64,000 nucleotides of DNA from Campylobacter sp. RM10537. GTDB taxonomy: Bacteria > Campylobacterota > Campylobacteria > Campylobacterales > Campylobacteraceae. Under the pieces are notes generated by a model. It made no database searches. It was not told where the DNA came from and was given only the letters and a program-made list of their open reading frames with translations. The stretch lies in the NCBI RefSeq assembly GCF_022369435.1, contig NZ_CP059597.1, forward strand, positions 868,001 to 932,000, read 5' to 3'. A program made the position numbers and the translations under genes. Shown here piece after piece: positions 54,980 to 63,871 of this stretch. Numbering within the stretch: position 1 is the stretch's first letter; each line of letters begins with the position of its first letter.

Positions 54980-55895
54980 ACGTAACTTCTTATTGATATT
55001 TATCATGGGAATTTGTTATTATTTAATTCAACCCTTAAAAAGCGATTCTGTCATTTTTATACCAAAAGGCTCTATTGCTCAGATTATATCATATCTTAAA
55101 GAAAAAAAATATGAAATGAACACTATTGATAAATATATTTTATTTTTTTTAGGGCATCCGCAATCTGGATGGATTGATCTGGGAATGCAAAAATTAAATA
55201 GAATAGATTTTTTATACAAATTAACCGTAGCTAAAGCTGCACTTGAAACAATTACATTAATTCCTGGGGAAACAAGTATTGTTTTTTTAGATCAAGTCTC
55301 CAAAAAATTAGACCTTAATAAAGAAACACTTTTATCCGAGTTTCAAAAACAATCTCCCTATCCTGAAGGAGTTTTTTTACCAGAAACCTATGAAATTCCA
55401 AAAGGAATTTCAGAAAGCTTATTAATACAAAATTTACTTGCTATTTCTGAGAAATCAAATCAAATCACTTCTAAAAAAATTTTTGGAGAATATAATCGTA
55501 AAAAATGGCATCAATATATTATAGTAGCCTCAGTGATTCAAAAAGAAGCTGCCAATGAATCAGAAATGCCTATAGTTGCAAGCGTGATTTACAATCGCCT
55601 TAAAAAAGGTATGAAGTTACAAATGGATGGAACTTTAAACTATGGTATTTATTCTCATGAAAAAATTACACCTCAAAGAATCCGACAAGATAAAACATTT
55701 TATAATACATATAAATTTGAAGGTTTACCAAAAGAAGCAGTTTGTAATGTTTCTTTGGCTGCAATTCGTGCAGCTATTTTTCCAGCAAAAACGGATTATT
55801 TATATTTTGTACGCGATAAAAAAACTGGAGTTCATATTTTTACAAACAATTTAAATGATCATAACAAAGCTATTAACTCGCAAAAAAATAGATAA
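54894..55895 (+). CDS. mltG: Endolytic murein transglycosylase MltG (YceG family)
   Basis: An inner-membrane glycan-strand terminase. The catalytic region VIQKEAANESEMPIVASVIYNRL contains the conserved Glu, and QMDGTLNYGI and YFVRDKKTGVHIFTNNLNDHNKA close the fold. The family needs an N-terminal membrane helix, which reads NFLLIFIMGICYYLIQ around 54985-55030. From ATG 54894 the protein has 333 residues, a usual length, but its first 86 bp would overlap the opposing AsmA-like gene. Alternative starts TTG 54993 and ATG 55005 avoid overlap but trim the helix. Start uncertain, family secure. Confidence 0.85.
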   Translation: MNIPFFNTKNITENNTNNITNIYNIFFFIRNFLLIFIMGICYYLIQPLKSDSVIFIPKGSIAQIISYLKEKKYEMNTIDKYILFFLGHPQSGWIDLGMQKLNRIDFLYKLTVAKAALETITLIPGETSIVFLDQVSKKLDLNKETLLSEFQKQSPYPEGVFLPETYEIPKGISESLLIQNLLAISEKSNQITSKKIFGEYNRKKWHQYIIVASVIQKEAANESEMPIVASVIYNRLKKGMKLQMDGTLNYGIYSHEKITPQRIRQDKTFYNTYKFEGLPKEAVCNVSLAAIRAAIFPAKTDYLYFVRDKKTGVHIFTNNLNDHNKAINSQKNR

Positions 55896-55905
55896 AAATT
55901 TAAAG

Positions 55906-55923
55906 TTGGAACAATATTTGCTT
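55906..55923 (+). promoter_or_regulatory. Sigma-54 (RpoN) promoter of flgBC-fliE
   Basis: TTGGAAC-N5-TTGCTT matches the -24/-12 consensus with the invariant GG (55908-55909) and GC (55920-55921) exactly 10 nt apart. It lies 33 bp before the flgB ATG. Rod and basal-body genes are controlled by RpoN with the FlgSR two-component system in C. jejuni (established knowledge). Confidence 0.9.
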
Positions 55924-55955
55924 ATAAAGTTTTAAAATAATAAAAAGGATAAAAA

Positions 55956-56387
55956 ATGATCGACCCATTCAAATCAAAAGAACTTGTTACCAGTGCTTTA
56001 GCAGGTAGAAATCTTAGAAATCAATTGATTAATGCTAATCTTGCAAATGTCGATACTCCTTTTTATAAATCAAGAGATATAGAATTTGAAACTGCTTTAG
56101 TGCATCGTGCTAATGAAATTTTTAAAAAAAATGATGATAAAGAATTAAAATTAGCTGTAACAGAAAAAGGTCATCAAGAACCTTGGAAATTTCCAGATCC
56201 TAATAAATCAACCATTTATTTAAGAGATGGTCATTTAGCAAGAAATGATGGCAATACAGTAGATTTAGATGTTGAAACTACAGAAATGAGCAAAAATACA
56301 GTTATGATTACAGCTCTTGATGGGGTTTTAAGAAAACAAAGTAGTATATTTAGCTCCATACTTGATGCAAGTTCTAAATTAAGTTAA
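55956..56387 (+). CDS. flgB: Flagellar proximal rod protein FlgB
   Basis: A 143-residue rod protein; the conserved segment NANLANVDTPFYKSRDIEFE lies at residues 27-46. AAGGAT before ATG 55956. First of flgB-flgC-fliE. It is exported without a cleaved signal and sits in the rod between MS ring and hook. Confidence 0.95.
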   Translation: MIDPFKSKELVTSALAGRNLRNQLINANLANVDTPFYKSRDIEFETALVHRANEIFKKNDDKELKLAVTEKGHQEPWKFPDPNKSTIYLRDGHLARNDGNTVDLDVETTEMSKNTVMITALDGVLRKQSSIFSSILDASSKLS

Positions 56388-56396
56388 AGGTAAATT

Positions 56397-56891
56397 ATGG
56401 CATACTTAAGTGATTTTGATATTAGCGGATATGGTTTAAGCGCTCAACGTTTTAGAATGAATGTTATTAGCTCCAATATAGCTAATGCAAATACAACTAG
56501 AACAGCAGAAGGCGGACCTTATAGAAGACGCGAAGTGATCTTTAAGGCAACAGATTTTGATAAACTTTTGAATGAACAAATCAGCAAGGATAATAATTTT
56601 TTAAAATATGAAAATCCTTTAAACGATCCAGATTCTCCAGAAGAAGCTAAACCGGCTATTCAAAGTGTAGTTGTGGATAAAGTTGTAAGAGATGATAAAG
56701 ATTTTAGAATGAAATATGATCCAAGTAATCCTGATGCAAATGCTGAAGGTTATGTGGCTTATCCTAATATTAATCCTGTAATTGAAATGGCTGATTTGAT
56801 TGAAGCAACAAGAGCTTATCAAGCTAACGTCAGTGCTTTTACAAGTGCAAAAACTATTGCACAAAGTGCAATTGATTTATTAAGAGGATAA
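56397..56891 (+). CDS. flgC: Flagellar proximal rod protein FlgC
   Basis: A 164-residue rod protein with FRMNVISSNIANANTTRTAEGGPYRRREVIF and C-terminal NINPVIEMADLIEATRAYQANVSAF, both diagnostic. It starts 9 bp after flgB. Confidence 0.96.
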   Translation: MAYLSDFDISGYGLSAQRFRMNVISSNIANANTTRTAEGGPYRRREVIFKATDFDKLLNEQISKDNNFLKYENPLNDPDSPEEAKPAIQSVVVDKVVRDDKDFRMKYDPSNPDANAEGYVAYPNINPVIEMADLIEATRAYQANVSAFTSAKTIAQSAIDLLRG

Positions 56892-56897
56892 TAGAGA

Positions 56898-57197
56898 ATG
56901 AATAACATTAATGATTTAAGATTAAATAATATTTCAAAAACAAATTCAAACCAAAATATACAGCAAAATAATATTGGTGACGAATTTGCTAAAATGCTCA
57001 AAAATGAAATTGATGATTTAAATAAAGCCCAAAAAACTGGTGAAGCTGCTATGACAGATATTGCCACAGGGCAAGTTAAAGATTTACATCAAGCTGCCAT
57101 TGCTATTACCAAAGCTGAAAGCAGTATGAAATTTATGCTAGAGGTTAGAAATAAAGCTATCAGTGCTTACAAAGAAATTACAAGAACTCAAATTTAA
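56898..57197 (+). CDS. fliE: Flagellar hook-basal body protein FliE
   Basis: A 99-residue protein joining the MS ring to the rod. The C-terminal half, with DLHQAAIAITKAESSMKFMLEVRNKAISAYKEI, is the family core. It follows flgC by 6 bp and precedes the penicillin-binding protein by 6 bp. Confidence 0.95.
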   Translation: MNNINDLRLNNISKTNSNQNIQQNNIGDEFAKMLKNEIDDLNKAQKTGEAAMTDIATGQVKDLHQAAIAITKAESSMKFMLEVRNKAISAYKEITRTQI

Positions 57198-57203
57198 ATT
57201 TCT

Positions 57204-59009
57204 ATGCAAGAAAATAAAAAAAATCGTGTTTCAAAAGTAGCTTTTGCTTATTGCATGGCGCTTTTGTTTATGATTATTTTTTTAAGCTCAACCTTTATAC
57301 TTACTTCCAAACGTCATATTCCAAATACTGAAAAAGATCAATATTCTTTAGCTTTGCGTGGTAATATTATTACAAAAGATAATTTTACAATTACAACTTC
57401 AAAACAAATTTATCGTGCTGAGATTGATTTAAGAAGTATTGATAAGGATAAGTTTGATCTTTTTTTAAAACTTTTTCAAATTTATAGTGGATTTAGTGAT
57501 AAAGAAATCTCAGATATTAAAAAAAGAATACAAAATCAAAAAAGACGCTCTTATAATTTCATTCTTTCTCAAAATTTAGATTCCAAACAAGCTAATTATC
57601 TTAAAGATCTTGCAAAAAAATTATATATACAAGGATTTTTCAAAGCATTTACCAATAATTCTGGCAAAGTTGAAACCAGAGGTTTAAATATTATTGAACA
57701 TGAAGAAGACAGAATTTATATGTCGCATGATGCACTTACTCCTGCTATAGGTTATACAAAAGTTGTACTAGATCCAGAAAGTGGAATTTTAAAAAATATT
57801 GGTGTTAAAGGTTTGGAAAAATATTATGATCAATGCTTAAGTCCTTTACAAAATGAAAAAATTCAAGGATTAAAAGATATCGGTGGAAATATTATTTTAA
57901 ATTTAAAATCATTACAACAAAAAAAAATTAATGGTTGCGATCTATATCTCAATGTTTCTTTAAAGCTTCAAAAAAGTATTGAAAAAGCCATTGATGAACG
58001 CAATGAAGATTTAAAAGCTAACGAAATTATTGTAGGTGTTATGGATAGTAAAACTGGGAAAATTTTAGCTCTAGCAAGCTCAAGACGCTATGATCCTGAA
58101 AATCGTAGCAAGGATTTATCAGTATTAAATGCTAGTGCGATTGAATACGGCTATGAAGCAGGTTCTGTAATTAAACCCTTTATTTTTATAACTGCGCTAA
58201 GACTTGGTAAAATAACCCTTGATGAAATTATTGATACTTATGGTGGATCTTATAAATTAGGACGATTTACTATTAGAGACGATCACAGAATGGATAAAAT
58301 GACCGCTGAAGAAGTTATAAGATATTCTTCAAATATAGGAATGATTCAAATTGCACAAAGACTCAGCAATTTGGAAATTATCACAGGTTTAAGAACTTTT
58401 AATTTTGGAGATAAAAGCGGCATTGATCTTCCTTATGAACAAAAAGGAGAAATTCCTAACCCTAAGCATCTAAGAGAAATAGAAAAATCTGTATTAAGTT
58501 ATGGATATGGACTTAAAACTACTTTTATGCAATTATTAGCCGCCTATAATGTTTTTAATAATAATGGAATTTATGTTACTCCACGTTTAGCTGAAAAATA
58601 TTATCAAGATGGGCATTTTGTTAGCCTAGATAATGATATAAAAAAAGAAGCCATTTTAAATCCACAATCGGCTCAACTCATGCAAAGAATATTAATTGAT
58701 GTTATTGAAAAAGGAACTGGAAGAAAGGCTTTTACAAAAGGAGTTACCTTAGGAGGTAAAACAGGAACAGCTAGAATTGCTGAAAGACAAGGATATACCT
58801 CAAACCGCTATAATGCTTCTTTTTTTGGATTTGCTAATGATGCCACACACGCTTATACTGTGGGAGTTTTGGTAAGAAATCCTACCAAACCTTATAGCTA
58901 TTATGCTGCCCAAAGTGCTTTGCCAATGTTTAAAGATGTAGTTAATATTTTAATCAATGAAGATTTTTTAAAACCCGTGTCTGATAATAATCAAACAAGT
59001 AAAAACTAA
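57204..59009 (+). CDS. pbpB: Peptidoglycan transpeptidase (FtsI/PBP2-type)
   Basis: A 601-residue class B penicillin-binding protein. One N-terminal membrane helix (residues 10-32) is followed by a dimerisation domain and the transpeptidase domain. Active-site motifs are SVIKPF (Ser nucleophile), SSN and KTGTA. It lies directly after fliE and thus probably under the sigma-54 promoter too, though an internal promoter cannot be excluded. Division (FtsI) role is more likely than elongation (PBP2), judging by domain length. Confidence 0.93.
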   Translation: MQENKKNRVSKVAFAYCMALLFMIIFLSSTFILTSKRHIPNTEKDQYSLALRGNIITKDNFTITTSKQIYRAEIDLRSIDKDKFDLFLKLFQIYSGFSDKEISDIKKRIQNQKRRSYNFILSQNLDSKQANYLKDLAKKLYIQGFFKAFTNNSGKVETRGLNIIEHEEDRIYMSHDALTPAIGYTKVVLDPESGILKNIGVKGLEKYYDQCLSPLQNEKIQGLKDIGGNIILNLKSLQQKKINGCDLYLNVSLKLQKSIEKAIDERNEDLKANEIIVGVMDSKTGKILALASSRRYDPENRSKDLSVLNASAIEYGYEAGSVIKPFIFITALRLGKITLDEIIDTYGGSYKLGRFTIRDDHRMDKMTAEEVIRYSSNIGMIQIAQRLSNLEIITGLRTFNFGDKSGIDLPYEQKGEIPNPKHLREIEKSVLSYGYGLKTTFMQLLAAYNVFNNNGIYVTPRLAEKYYQDGHFVSLDNDIKKEAILNPQSAQLMQRILIDVIEKGTGRKAFTKGVTLGGKTGTARIAERQGYTSNRYNASFFGFANDATHAYTVGVLVRNPTKPYSYYAAQSALPMFKDVVNILINEDFLKPVSDNNQTSKN

Positions 59010-59434
59010 TCATTTTGCTCAGATTTTAGTCTCTGAAATTCCTGCATTAAAGATTCTCTTAAATTTTCTGCTTCTTCTTCTCCATTTTCCAAAAAATGAA
59101 TCAAAATATTTTCTAATTTCTTTAAAAATTCAAAAAGCTCATTTTCCCAAATATTATTATTCTTATTACTCAAATTCATTGTTTGAATAAAAGTAAGTTC
59201 TCTACTTAGATCGCTAAGTTTTTCTAAAAATTGTTCCCTATTATTTTGATTTTTTAAATTGTGTTCTTTAAAGGCTCTAATTTTATCATTAATCACTTCG
59301 CAAAATTCTGGATAAATATCCATTTTTATCGGTTCTAATAATATCTTATTATCAACATTTAAAACTATTTTTTTTACAGCAAAATAAAGAAACAAAAATG
59401 ATAAAGCAGCTATTAATAAATATATTTCTAACAT
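59006..59434 (-). CDS. Membrane-anchored coiled-coil protein of unknown function
   Basis: A 142-residue protein: one N-terminal membrane helix (IYLLIAALSFLFLYFAVKKIV), then a charged helical segment (residues 45-142) that probably forms a coiled coil. It overlaps the convergent penicillin-binding protein by 4 bp. Corresponds to C. jejuni Cj0524; a set of genes that in C. jejuni separates it from the rhodanese gene (Cj0520-Cj0523, recollection) is missing here. Confidence 0.75.
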   Translation of the reverse strand: MLEIYLLIAALSFLFLYFAVKKIVLNVDNKILLEPIKMDIYPEFCEVINDKIRAFKEHNLKNQNNREQFLEKLSDLSRELTFIQTMNLSNKNNNIWENELFEFLKKLENILIHFLENGEEEAENLRESLMQEFQRLKSEQND

Positions 59435-59442
59435 TAATTTCC

Positions 59443-59751
59443 TTAAAGCGCTAACATTCCACCATCTAAATTCACACTATCTAAGCCAAGTTTATCTTTT
59501 ACATACTGCGCAGCTAACATACTTCTATGACCACTACGACAAATAAAAGCTATTTTTTTATCGGATTTTTTTTTAGCTTGAAATTCTTGCAAGAAATTTT
59601 CATTTAAAAATCCCTTATGGTCATAAAATGAAATACATTCAGCATTAGGCAATACACCTTCTTCCCATTCCAAAGGAGTGCGAACATCAAAAATTTGATA
59701 TTCGCTTAAGTCTTGTTTTGTCCAAACATTAGCTGAAATATTTTCTATCAT
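59443..59751 (-). CDS. Single-domain rhodanese
   Basis: A 102-residue rhodanese with [14 protein letters not shown] and the active-site loop ICRSGHRS (Cys70 nucleophile). It transfers sulfane sulfur or acts in sulfur and redox housekeeping; substrate unknown. It overlaps htpG by 4 bp. Confidence 0.9.
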   Translation of the reverse strand: MIENISANVWTKQDLSEYQIFDVRTPLEWEEGVLPNAECISFYDHKGFLNENFLQEFQAKKKSDKKIAFICRSGHRSMLAAQYVKDKLGLDSVNLDGGMLAL

Positions 59752-61577
59752 GAAAAAGCCTTTGTAATGATTTTGGCCAAACTTGTATTAAATTCAGAAG
59801 CATTTTCAATTCCCATACCTTCACTAAGTTTAGCCATATTTAATACCAAAATTGCAATATCACTATAGAATATTTCATTATTTTTAAGTCCAGAAAAAAT
59901 TGCATGTTTTGGATTGATTTCTAAGATAGGTTTTATATTTTGCTCCTGTCCCATTTGCTTTAAAAGCTGCTGCATAGCAAAATCAGGTTTATTTTTATCA
60001 AAAACGATACAACTTGGACTATCTTTTAAACGACTAGTTAGTCTTACATCTTCAACCTCATCTTTTAAAAGTTCTTTAAATTTAGCTACAAGTGGAGCAT
60101 ATTCTTTTTTTTCTTCATCGCTTAATTCATTTTTATCTTCAACTTGATTAATAGCTACGAATTTCAATCCCTCATATTCTCCAAACATAGGGGTAACCAA
60201 AGAATCAATCTCATCATCCATTAGAAGTACTTCTATATTTTTTTGCTTATATTCTTCCAATAAAGGTGAATTTCTAAGTAAGCTTTCATTATTTCCTGTG
60301 ATATAAAAAATTTCTTTTTGATCTTTTTGTAAATCATTTTTATATTCTTCCAAAGAACGTAAATTTTCGCCTTTGGTGCTTTTATAAAACATGAGTTTTA
60401 ATAAATTTTCCTTTTCTGTTCCAAAACCATAAAGTCCTTCTTTTAAAACTTTTCCAAAAGTTTTAAAAAAATCTAAATATTTGTCTTTGTCCTTATTTTT
60501 TAATTTTTCAAGCTCACTAAGTATTTTTTTAACACTTGCTTCTTTTACTGCTTTTAAGATTTGATTTTCTTGTAAAATTTCACGACTTACATTTAATGGT
60601 AAATCTTCAACATCAATAATCCCTCTAACAAAACGTAAATAAGTTGGCAAAAGCTCTTTGTCATCATCGCTGATAAAAACACGTTTTACATAAAGTTTAA
60701 GTCCGCTTTGATAATCCACTCTAAAAAGATCAAAAGGAGCATTTTTTGGAATAAAAAATAAAGAATTATATTCTAATTTTCCTTCACTTTTAGTATGAAG
60801 ATACAATATAGGCTTATTAGAATCATGAAAATTTTGTTCATAAAATTTTTCATAATCTTCGGTTTTAAGGCTTGTTTTTTGCATTCTCCAAAGAGCATTA
60901 GCTTTATTAATTTGAGAAATTTTTACTTCAGTTTTTCCTTCTGCTTCGCCTTCTTTAGCAGGAATATATTCTTCTTTTTCCATAAAGATTGGAAATTGTA
61001 TATGATTTGAATATTTTTCTATAATACTTTCAATTTTATAAGAATTAGCAAATTCATCATCTTTTAAATAAAGTGTGATTTTAGTTCCTTGCTCTTCTTT
61101 TTGAGCATCTTCAATTTCATAACCATTTGCATCAGAAGTCCAAAGATAAGCTTTATCATCTAAAGCTTTTTTGCTTAAAACTTCGATTTTATTTGCGACC
61201 ATAAAAGCAGAATAAAATCCAACACCAAATTGTCCTATAAGCTGAGAATCTTTTTTAGCATCACCACTTAAATTCTCTAAAAAACTTTTTGTACCACTTT
61301 TTGCAATGGTGCCTAGATTATTAATCAAATCTTCTTTATTCATACCTATACCATTATCACTGATGGTTAAAGTTTTTTTATCCTTATCTATTGTAATTTC
61401 TATTTTAGGATCAAATTTTAAGCTTTTATAAGAATCATCGCTGACACTTAAAAAATTCAATTTATCTAAAGCATCGCTAGCATTAGAGATAAGTTCTCTT
61501 AAAAAAATTTCCTTATTTGAATATAAAGAATGAATCATCAATTGTAAAAGTTGATTAACTTCAGTTTGAAATTGCAT
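59748..61577 (-). CDS. htpG: Hsp90 chaperone HtpG
   Basis: A 609-residue homodimeric ATP-dependent chaperone. The GHKL ATP-binding site is visible as [25 protein letters not shown] and [14 protein letters not shown]. Middle and C-terminal dimerisation domains follow at full length. The ribosome site is AAGGAG. A promoter with TAAAAT lies at 61608. Confidence 0.97.
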   Translation of the reverse strand: MQFQTEVNQLLQLMIHSLYSNKEIFLRELISNASDALDKLNFLSVSDDSYKSLKFDPKIEITIDKDKKTLTISDNGIGMNKEDLINNLGTIAKSGTKSFLENLSGDAKKDSQLIGQFGVGFYSAFMVANKIEVLSKKALDDKAYLWTSDANGYEIEDAQKEEQGTKITLYLKDDEFANSYKIESIIEKYSNHIQFPIFMEKEEYIPAKEGEAEGKTEVKISQINKANALWRMQKTSLKTEDYEKFYEQNFHDSNKPILYLHTKSEGKLEYNSLFFIPKNAPFDLFRVDYQSGLKLYVKRVFISDDDKELLPTYLRFVRGIIDVEDLPLNVSREILQENQILKAVKEASVKKILSELEKLKNKDKDKYLDFFKTFGKVLKEGLYGFGTEKENLLKLMFYKSTKGENLRSLEEYKNDLQKDQKEIFYITGNNESLLRNSPLLEEYKQKNIEVLLMDDEIDSLVTPMFGEYEGLKFVAINQVEDKNELSDEEKKEYAPLVAKFKELLKDEVEDVRLTSRLKDSPSCIVFDKNKPDFAMQQLLKQMGQEQNIKPILEINPKHAIFSGLKNNEIFYSDIAILVLNMAKLSEGMGIENASEFNTSLAKIITKAFS

Positions 61578-61589
61578 TTTTTCTCCTTT

Positions 61590-61613
61590 GTATTTTTCAA
61601 ATACGTTATTTTA
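61590..61613 (-). promoter_or_regulatory. Promoter and leader dyad of htpG
   Basis: A minus-strand -10 box TAAAAT (61613-61608) follows TTTTTTGC, giving a leader of about 24 nt. The leader holds the small palindrome GTATTTGAAAAATAC (61604-61590) just before the AAGGAG. No HspR (CTTGAGT) or CIRCE sequence seen. Confidence 0.45.
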
Positions 61614-61639
61614 GCAAAAAATACATAATTCTAAAAAAT

Positions 61640-62008
61640 TTATTTAAAAATTACAAAACCAAGCCAAACAGCTAATAAACATAAAATCACATTAAAAATA
61701 ATATTAAGAAAGAGATGAAAATAACTTCCACTTTGCAAAAATGTTAAATTTTCGTAAGAAAAAGTAGAAAAAGTTGTAAAAGCTCCTAGAAATCCCGTAT
61801 TGATAAAATTTTTAAGCAATGGTGATAAACCTTTATTTTGAGCATAAGAAAAACAAATTCCTATAGCAAACGAACCTAAAATATTTACAAAAAGAGTGCC
61901 AAAACCAATAGAATATGGAAAAAATTTATTAATAAAATTAATACTTAACATTCTAAATATAGAACCTAAAAAGCCACCTAATCCTACAATTAAAATTATA
62001 TTGAACAT
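61640..62008 (-). CDS. crcB: Fluoride ion channel CrcB (Fluc)
   Basis: A 122-residue four-helix channel that dimerises and exports F-. Family marks: GGFLGSIFRML, the Asn in GTLFVNILGSFAIG, and GFLGAFTTFSTFSYE. Single gene rather than a fused or paired form. Overlaps plsC by 13 bp. No fluoride riboswitch is visible upstream, since the gene starts within plsC. Confidence 0.95.
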   Translation of the reverse strand: MFNIILIVGLGGFLGSIFRMLSINFINKFFPYSIGFGTLFVNILGSFAIGICFSYAQNKGLSPLLKNFINTGFLGAFTTFSTFSYENLTFLQSGSYFHLFLNIIFNVILCLLAVWLGFVIFK

Positions 62009-62697
62009 TGTTTCATTCTTTCTTGTTCTAGCACTTCTTGCATTTTTTTTCTAGTATTCTCAAGCCATCTTTCATCACTCGTATCTACCAAATCCATACA
62101 AATAATCTTTAAAATTCCACCATTTACATTAAAACTTTTCGTATCTAAAATTTTAGCAGAATCCACAATTAAAATAGGTTGAACTTTTAAATTTAATTTT
62201 TCAGTTAAAACTTTAGCTCCACTTTGAAACTTAAGCATTTTTTCTGTTTTTGAACGTGTTCCTTCAGGAAAAATTGCTAAAACTCTATTTTCATTTAATC
62301 TTTCTTTAGCCTCTTTTAATACACGTACCAAATCTCTTGGATTTTTTCTATCAATACAAAGTAATTTTGGTTTTTTTATAGTAATTTTAAAAAGTGGAAT
62401 TTCGCCTAATTCTTTTTTTGCAACCCAACATAAATTTTTAGGATACAATCCTTCTAAAGCAATAATATCTAAAGCGCTTTGATGATTCATTAAAATCATA
62501 TTTGCATTAGGATTAAACTTACCAACAAGATCTGTTTTATAAAAAATAGTAAATTTTTGAAATTTAGCCCAAATTCTACGAATTTTCCATAAGATATTTT
62601 GAGATTTTACAAAACAAAAACAACACACCACAATTAAAATACTAAAAATAAAAAAAAACCAAAAATATAAAGCTTTAATTTTTTTGCAAATCTTCAC
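61996..62697 (-). CDS. plsC: 1-acyl-sn-glycerol-3-phosphate acyltransferase
   Basis: A 233-residue inner-membrane enzyme acylating lysophosphatidic acid in phospholipid synthesis. The HX4D catalytic motif is NHQSALD, and the substrate motif FPEGTRSK follows at the usual distance. One or two N-terminal membrane helices. The start overlaps the end of the SH3-domain gene by 23 bp. Confidence 0.94.
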   Translation of the reverse strand: MKICKKIKALYFWFFFIFSILIVVCCFCFVKSQNILWKIRRIWAKFQKFTIFYKTDLVGKFNPNANMILMNHQSALDIIALEGLYPKNLCWVAKKELGEIPLFKITIKKPKLLCIDRKNPRDLVRVLKEAKERLNENRVLAIFPEGTRSKTEKMLKFQSGAKVLTEKLNLKVQPILIVDSAKILDTKSFNVNGGILKIICMDLVDTSDERWLENTRKKMQEVLEQERMKQCSI

Positions 62698-63871
62698 GAA
62701 GTACCCATCCTATTTTTCCATTTTCAAGAACTACTTTAATATAGTTTAATCTTTTTCCCAAAATTTTAACTTTTTCTTTAGAATGAGCTGTATAGAAAAA
62801 AGTTGAAGGCTCTGTTGGCAAAATTCTTACCCTTGAACCTGATTTTAAAATACCATTTTTTATACTTGTATCTATAAAAAAACTCAGTATAAAACATGCT
62901 ATTGCTAAAGTCAAAATAATGTAATTTTTTCTCCATACAAATACAAGTGCAAAAACAAATGTAAAAAACCAAAGCACATATTGCTTATAAATATTAAAAT
63001 CTTTATTAGTGGGATTTAAATCACTTTGAGTGCTGATTTCATCATCGCTGATAACAAGTCTAAAACTCATATTTTCAAGACTCTTAGTATTTTTATTAAA
63101 ATAAGAAAAATCAAAATGAGTTTTAGATGATGGAAACAAAGCATAATAAAAACCAGTAGAAGCATTAAAATCACCTTTTAAGTTTTCTACTCCTTGTTTT
63201 TTAACACCATTGATATAAAAGCTCTTAAGATTTGTATTTGTAGCATTTAATTCAAGCATAACAATAATATTACTATTATCAAAATTTTTAGTTTTTATCT
63301 TTTTAACTTCTAAAGAACTTGCTACCAAGTGTGAAAAATGATTATCACTTGGCGTAATTTCATATCTAATTGGATTTAAATTTAAAGTAGATTGCTGAAA
63401 AACTTCTCCATTTCTGAGTAATTGAATCGAAATTTGTTCTAAAGAAGCATTAGAGGTTTTAGCCTCAAACCATAAAGTTGTTATATATTCACCCTGTATA
63501 TTTTCCCATTTCGCACTAGGATTTAAAAAAAGCAAATCATCATTTTTTTTAAAATTAATTTTAAAATCAAAATTGGTATTTTCAGTTGTTTTTGCATGAA
63601 TAGTAATTGGAAAAACCTCTCCAACATAAACCTTATGTGGATACTCATCATTAGTAAGTACCAAAGAACTTTGAGGGATAAAAGGATCTTCAATATTGCT
63701 CGTATCTATATCATTATTTTCATCGCTTGGAGCAATATTTTGGTAAATTTTTTGATCTTCTTTAGGTAACTTTTCTAGCTCTTTTTGTACTTTTTGGACA
63801 TCAAAAACAGAAATTTCTTTTTGAGCAAAAAGGCTACAAGAAATTAAAAATATAAAAAATAATATTTTCAC
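62675..63871 (-). CDS. Periplasmic/membrane protein with C-terminal SH3-like domain
   Basis: A 398-residue protein with an N-terminal signal (ILFFIFLISCSLFA). The long beta-rich domain resembles BatD/oxygen-tolerance proteins (VYVGEVFPITIHAK near 90), then two membrane segments near 290-330. A C-terminal bacterial SH3-like domain of about 60 residues ends in KIGWVLREDLQK. GTG at 63871 overlaps the purQ stop (GTGA), so it is translated with purQ. Matches C. jejuni Cj0515 by position. A peptidoglycan-linked role is possible. Confidence 0.82.
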   Translation of the reverse strand: MKILFFIFLISCSLFAQKEISVFDVQKVQKELEKLPKEDQKIYQNIAPSDENNDIDTSNIEDPFIPQSSLVLTNDEYPHKVYVGEVFPITIHAKTTENTNFDFKINFKKNDDLLFLNPSAKWENIQGEYITTLWFEAKTSNASLEQISIQLLRNGEVFQQSTLNLNPIRYEITPSDNHFSHLVASSLEVKKIKTKNFDNSNIIVMLELNATNTNLKSFYINGVKKQGVENLKGDFNASTGFYYALFPSSKTHFDFSYFNKNTKSLENMSFRLVISDDEISTQSDLNPTNKDFNIYKQYVLWFFTFVFALVFVWRKNYIILTLAIACFILSFFIDTSIKNGILKSGSRVRILPTEPSTFFYTAHSKEKVKILGKRLNYIKVVLENGKIGWVLREDLQKN

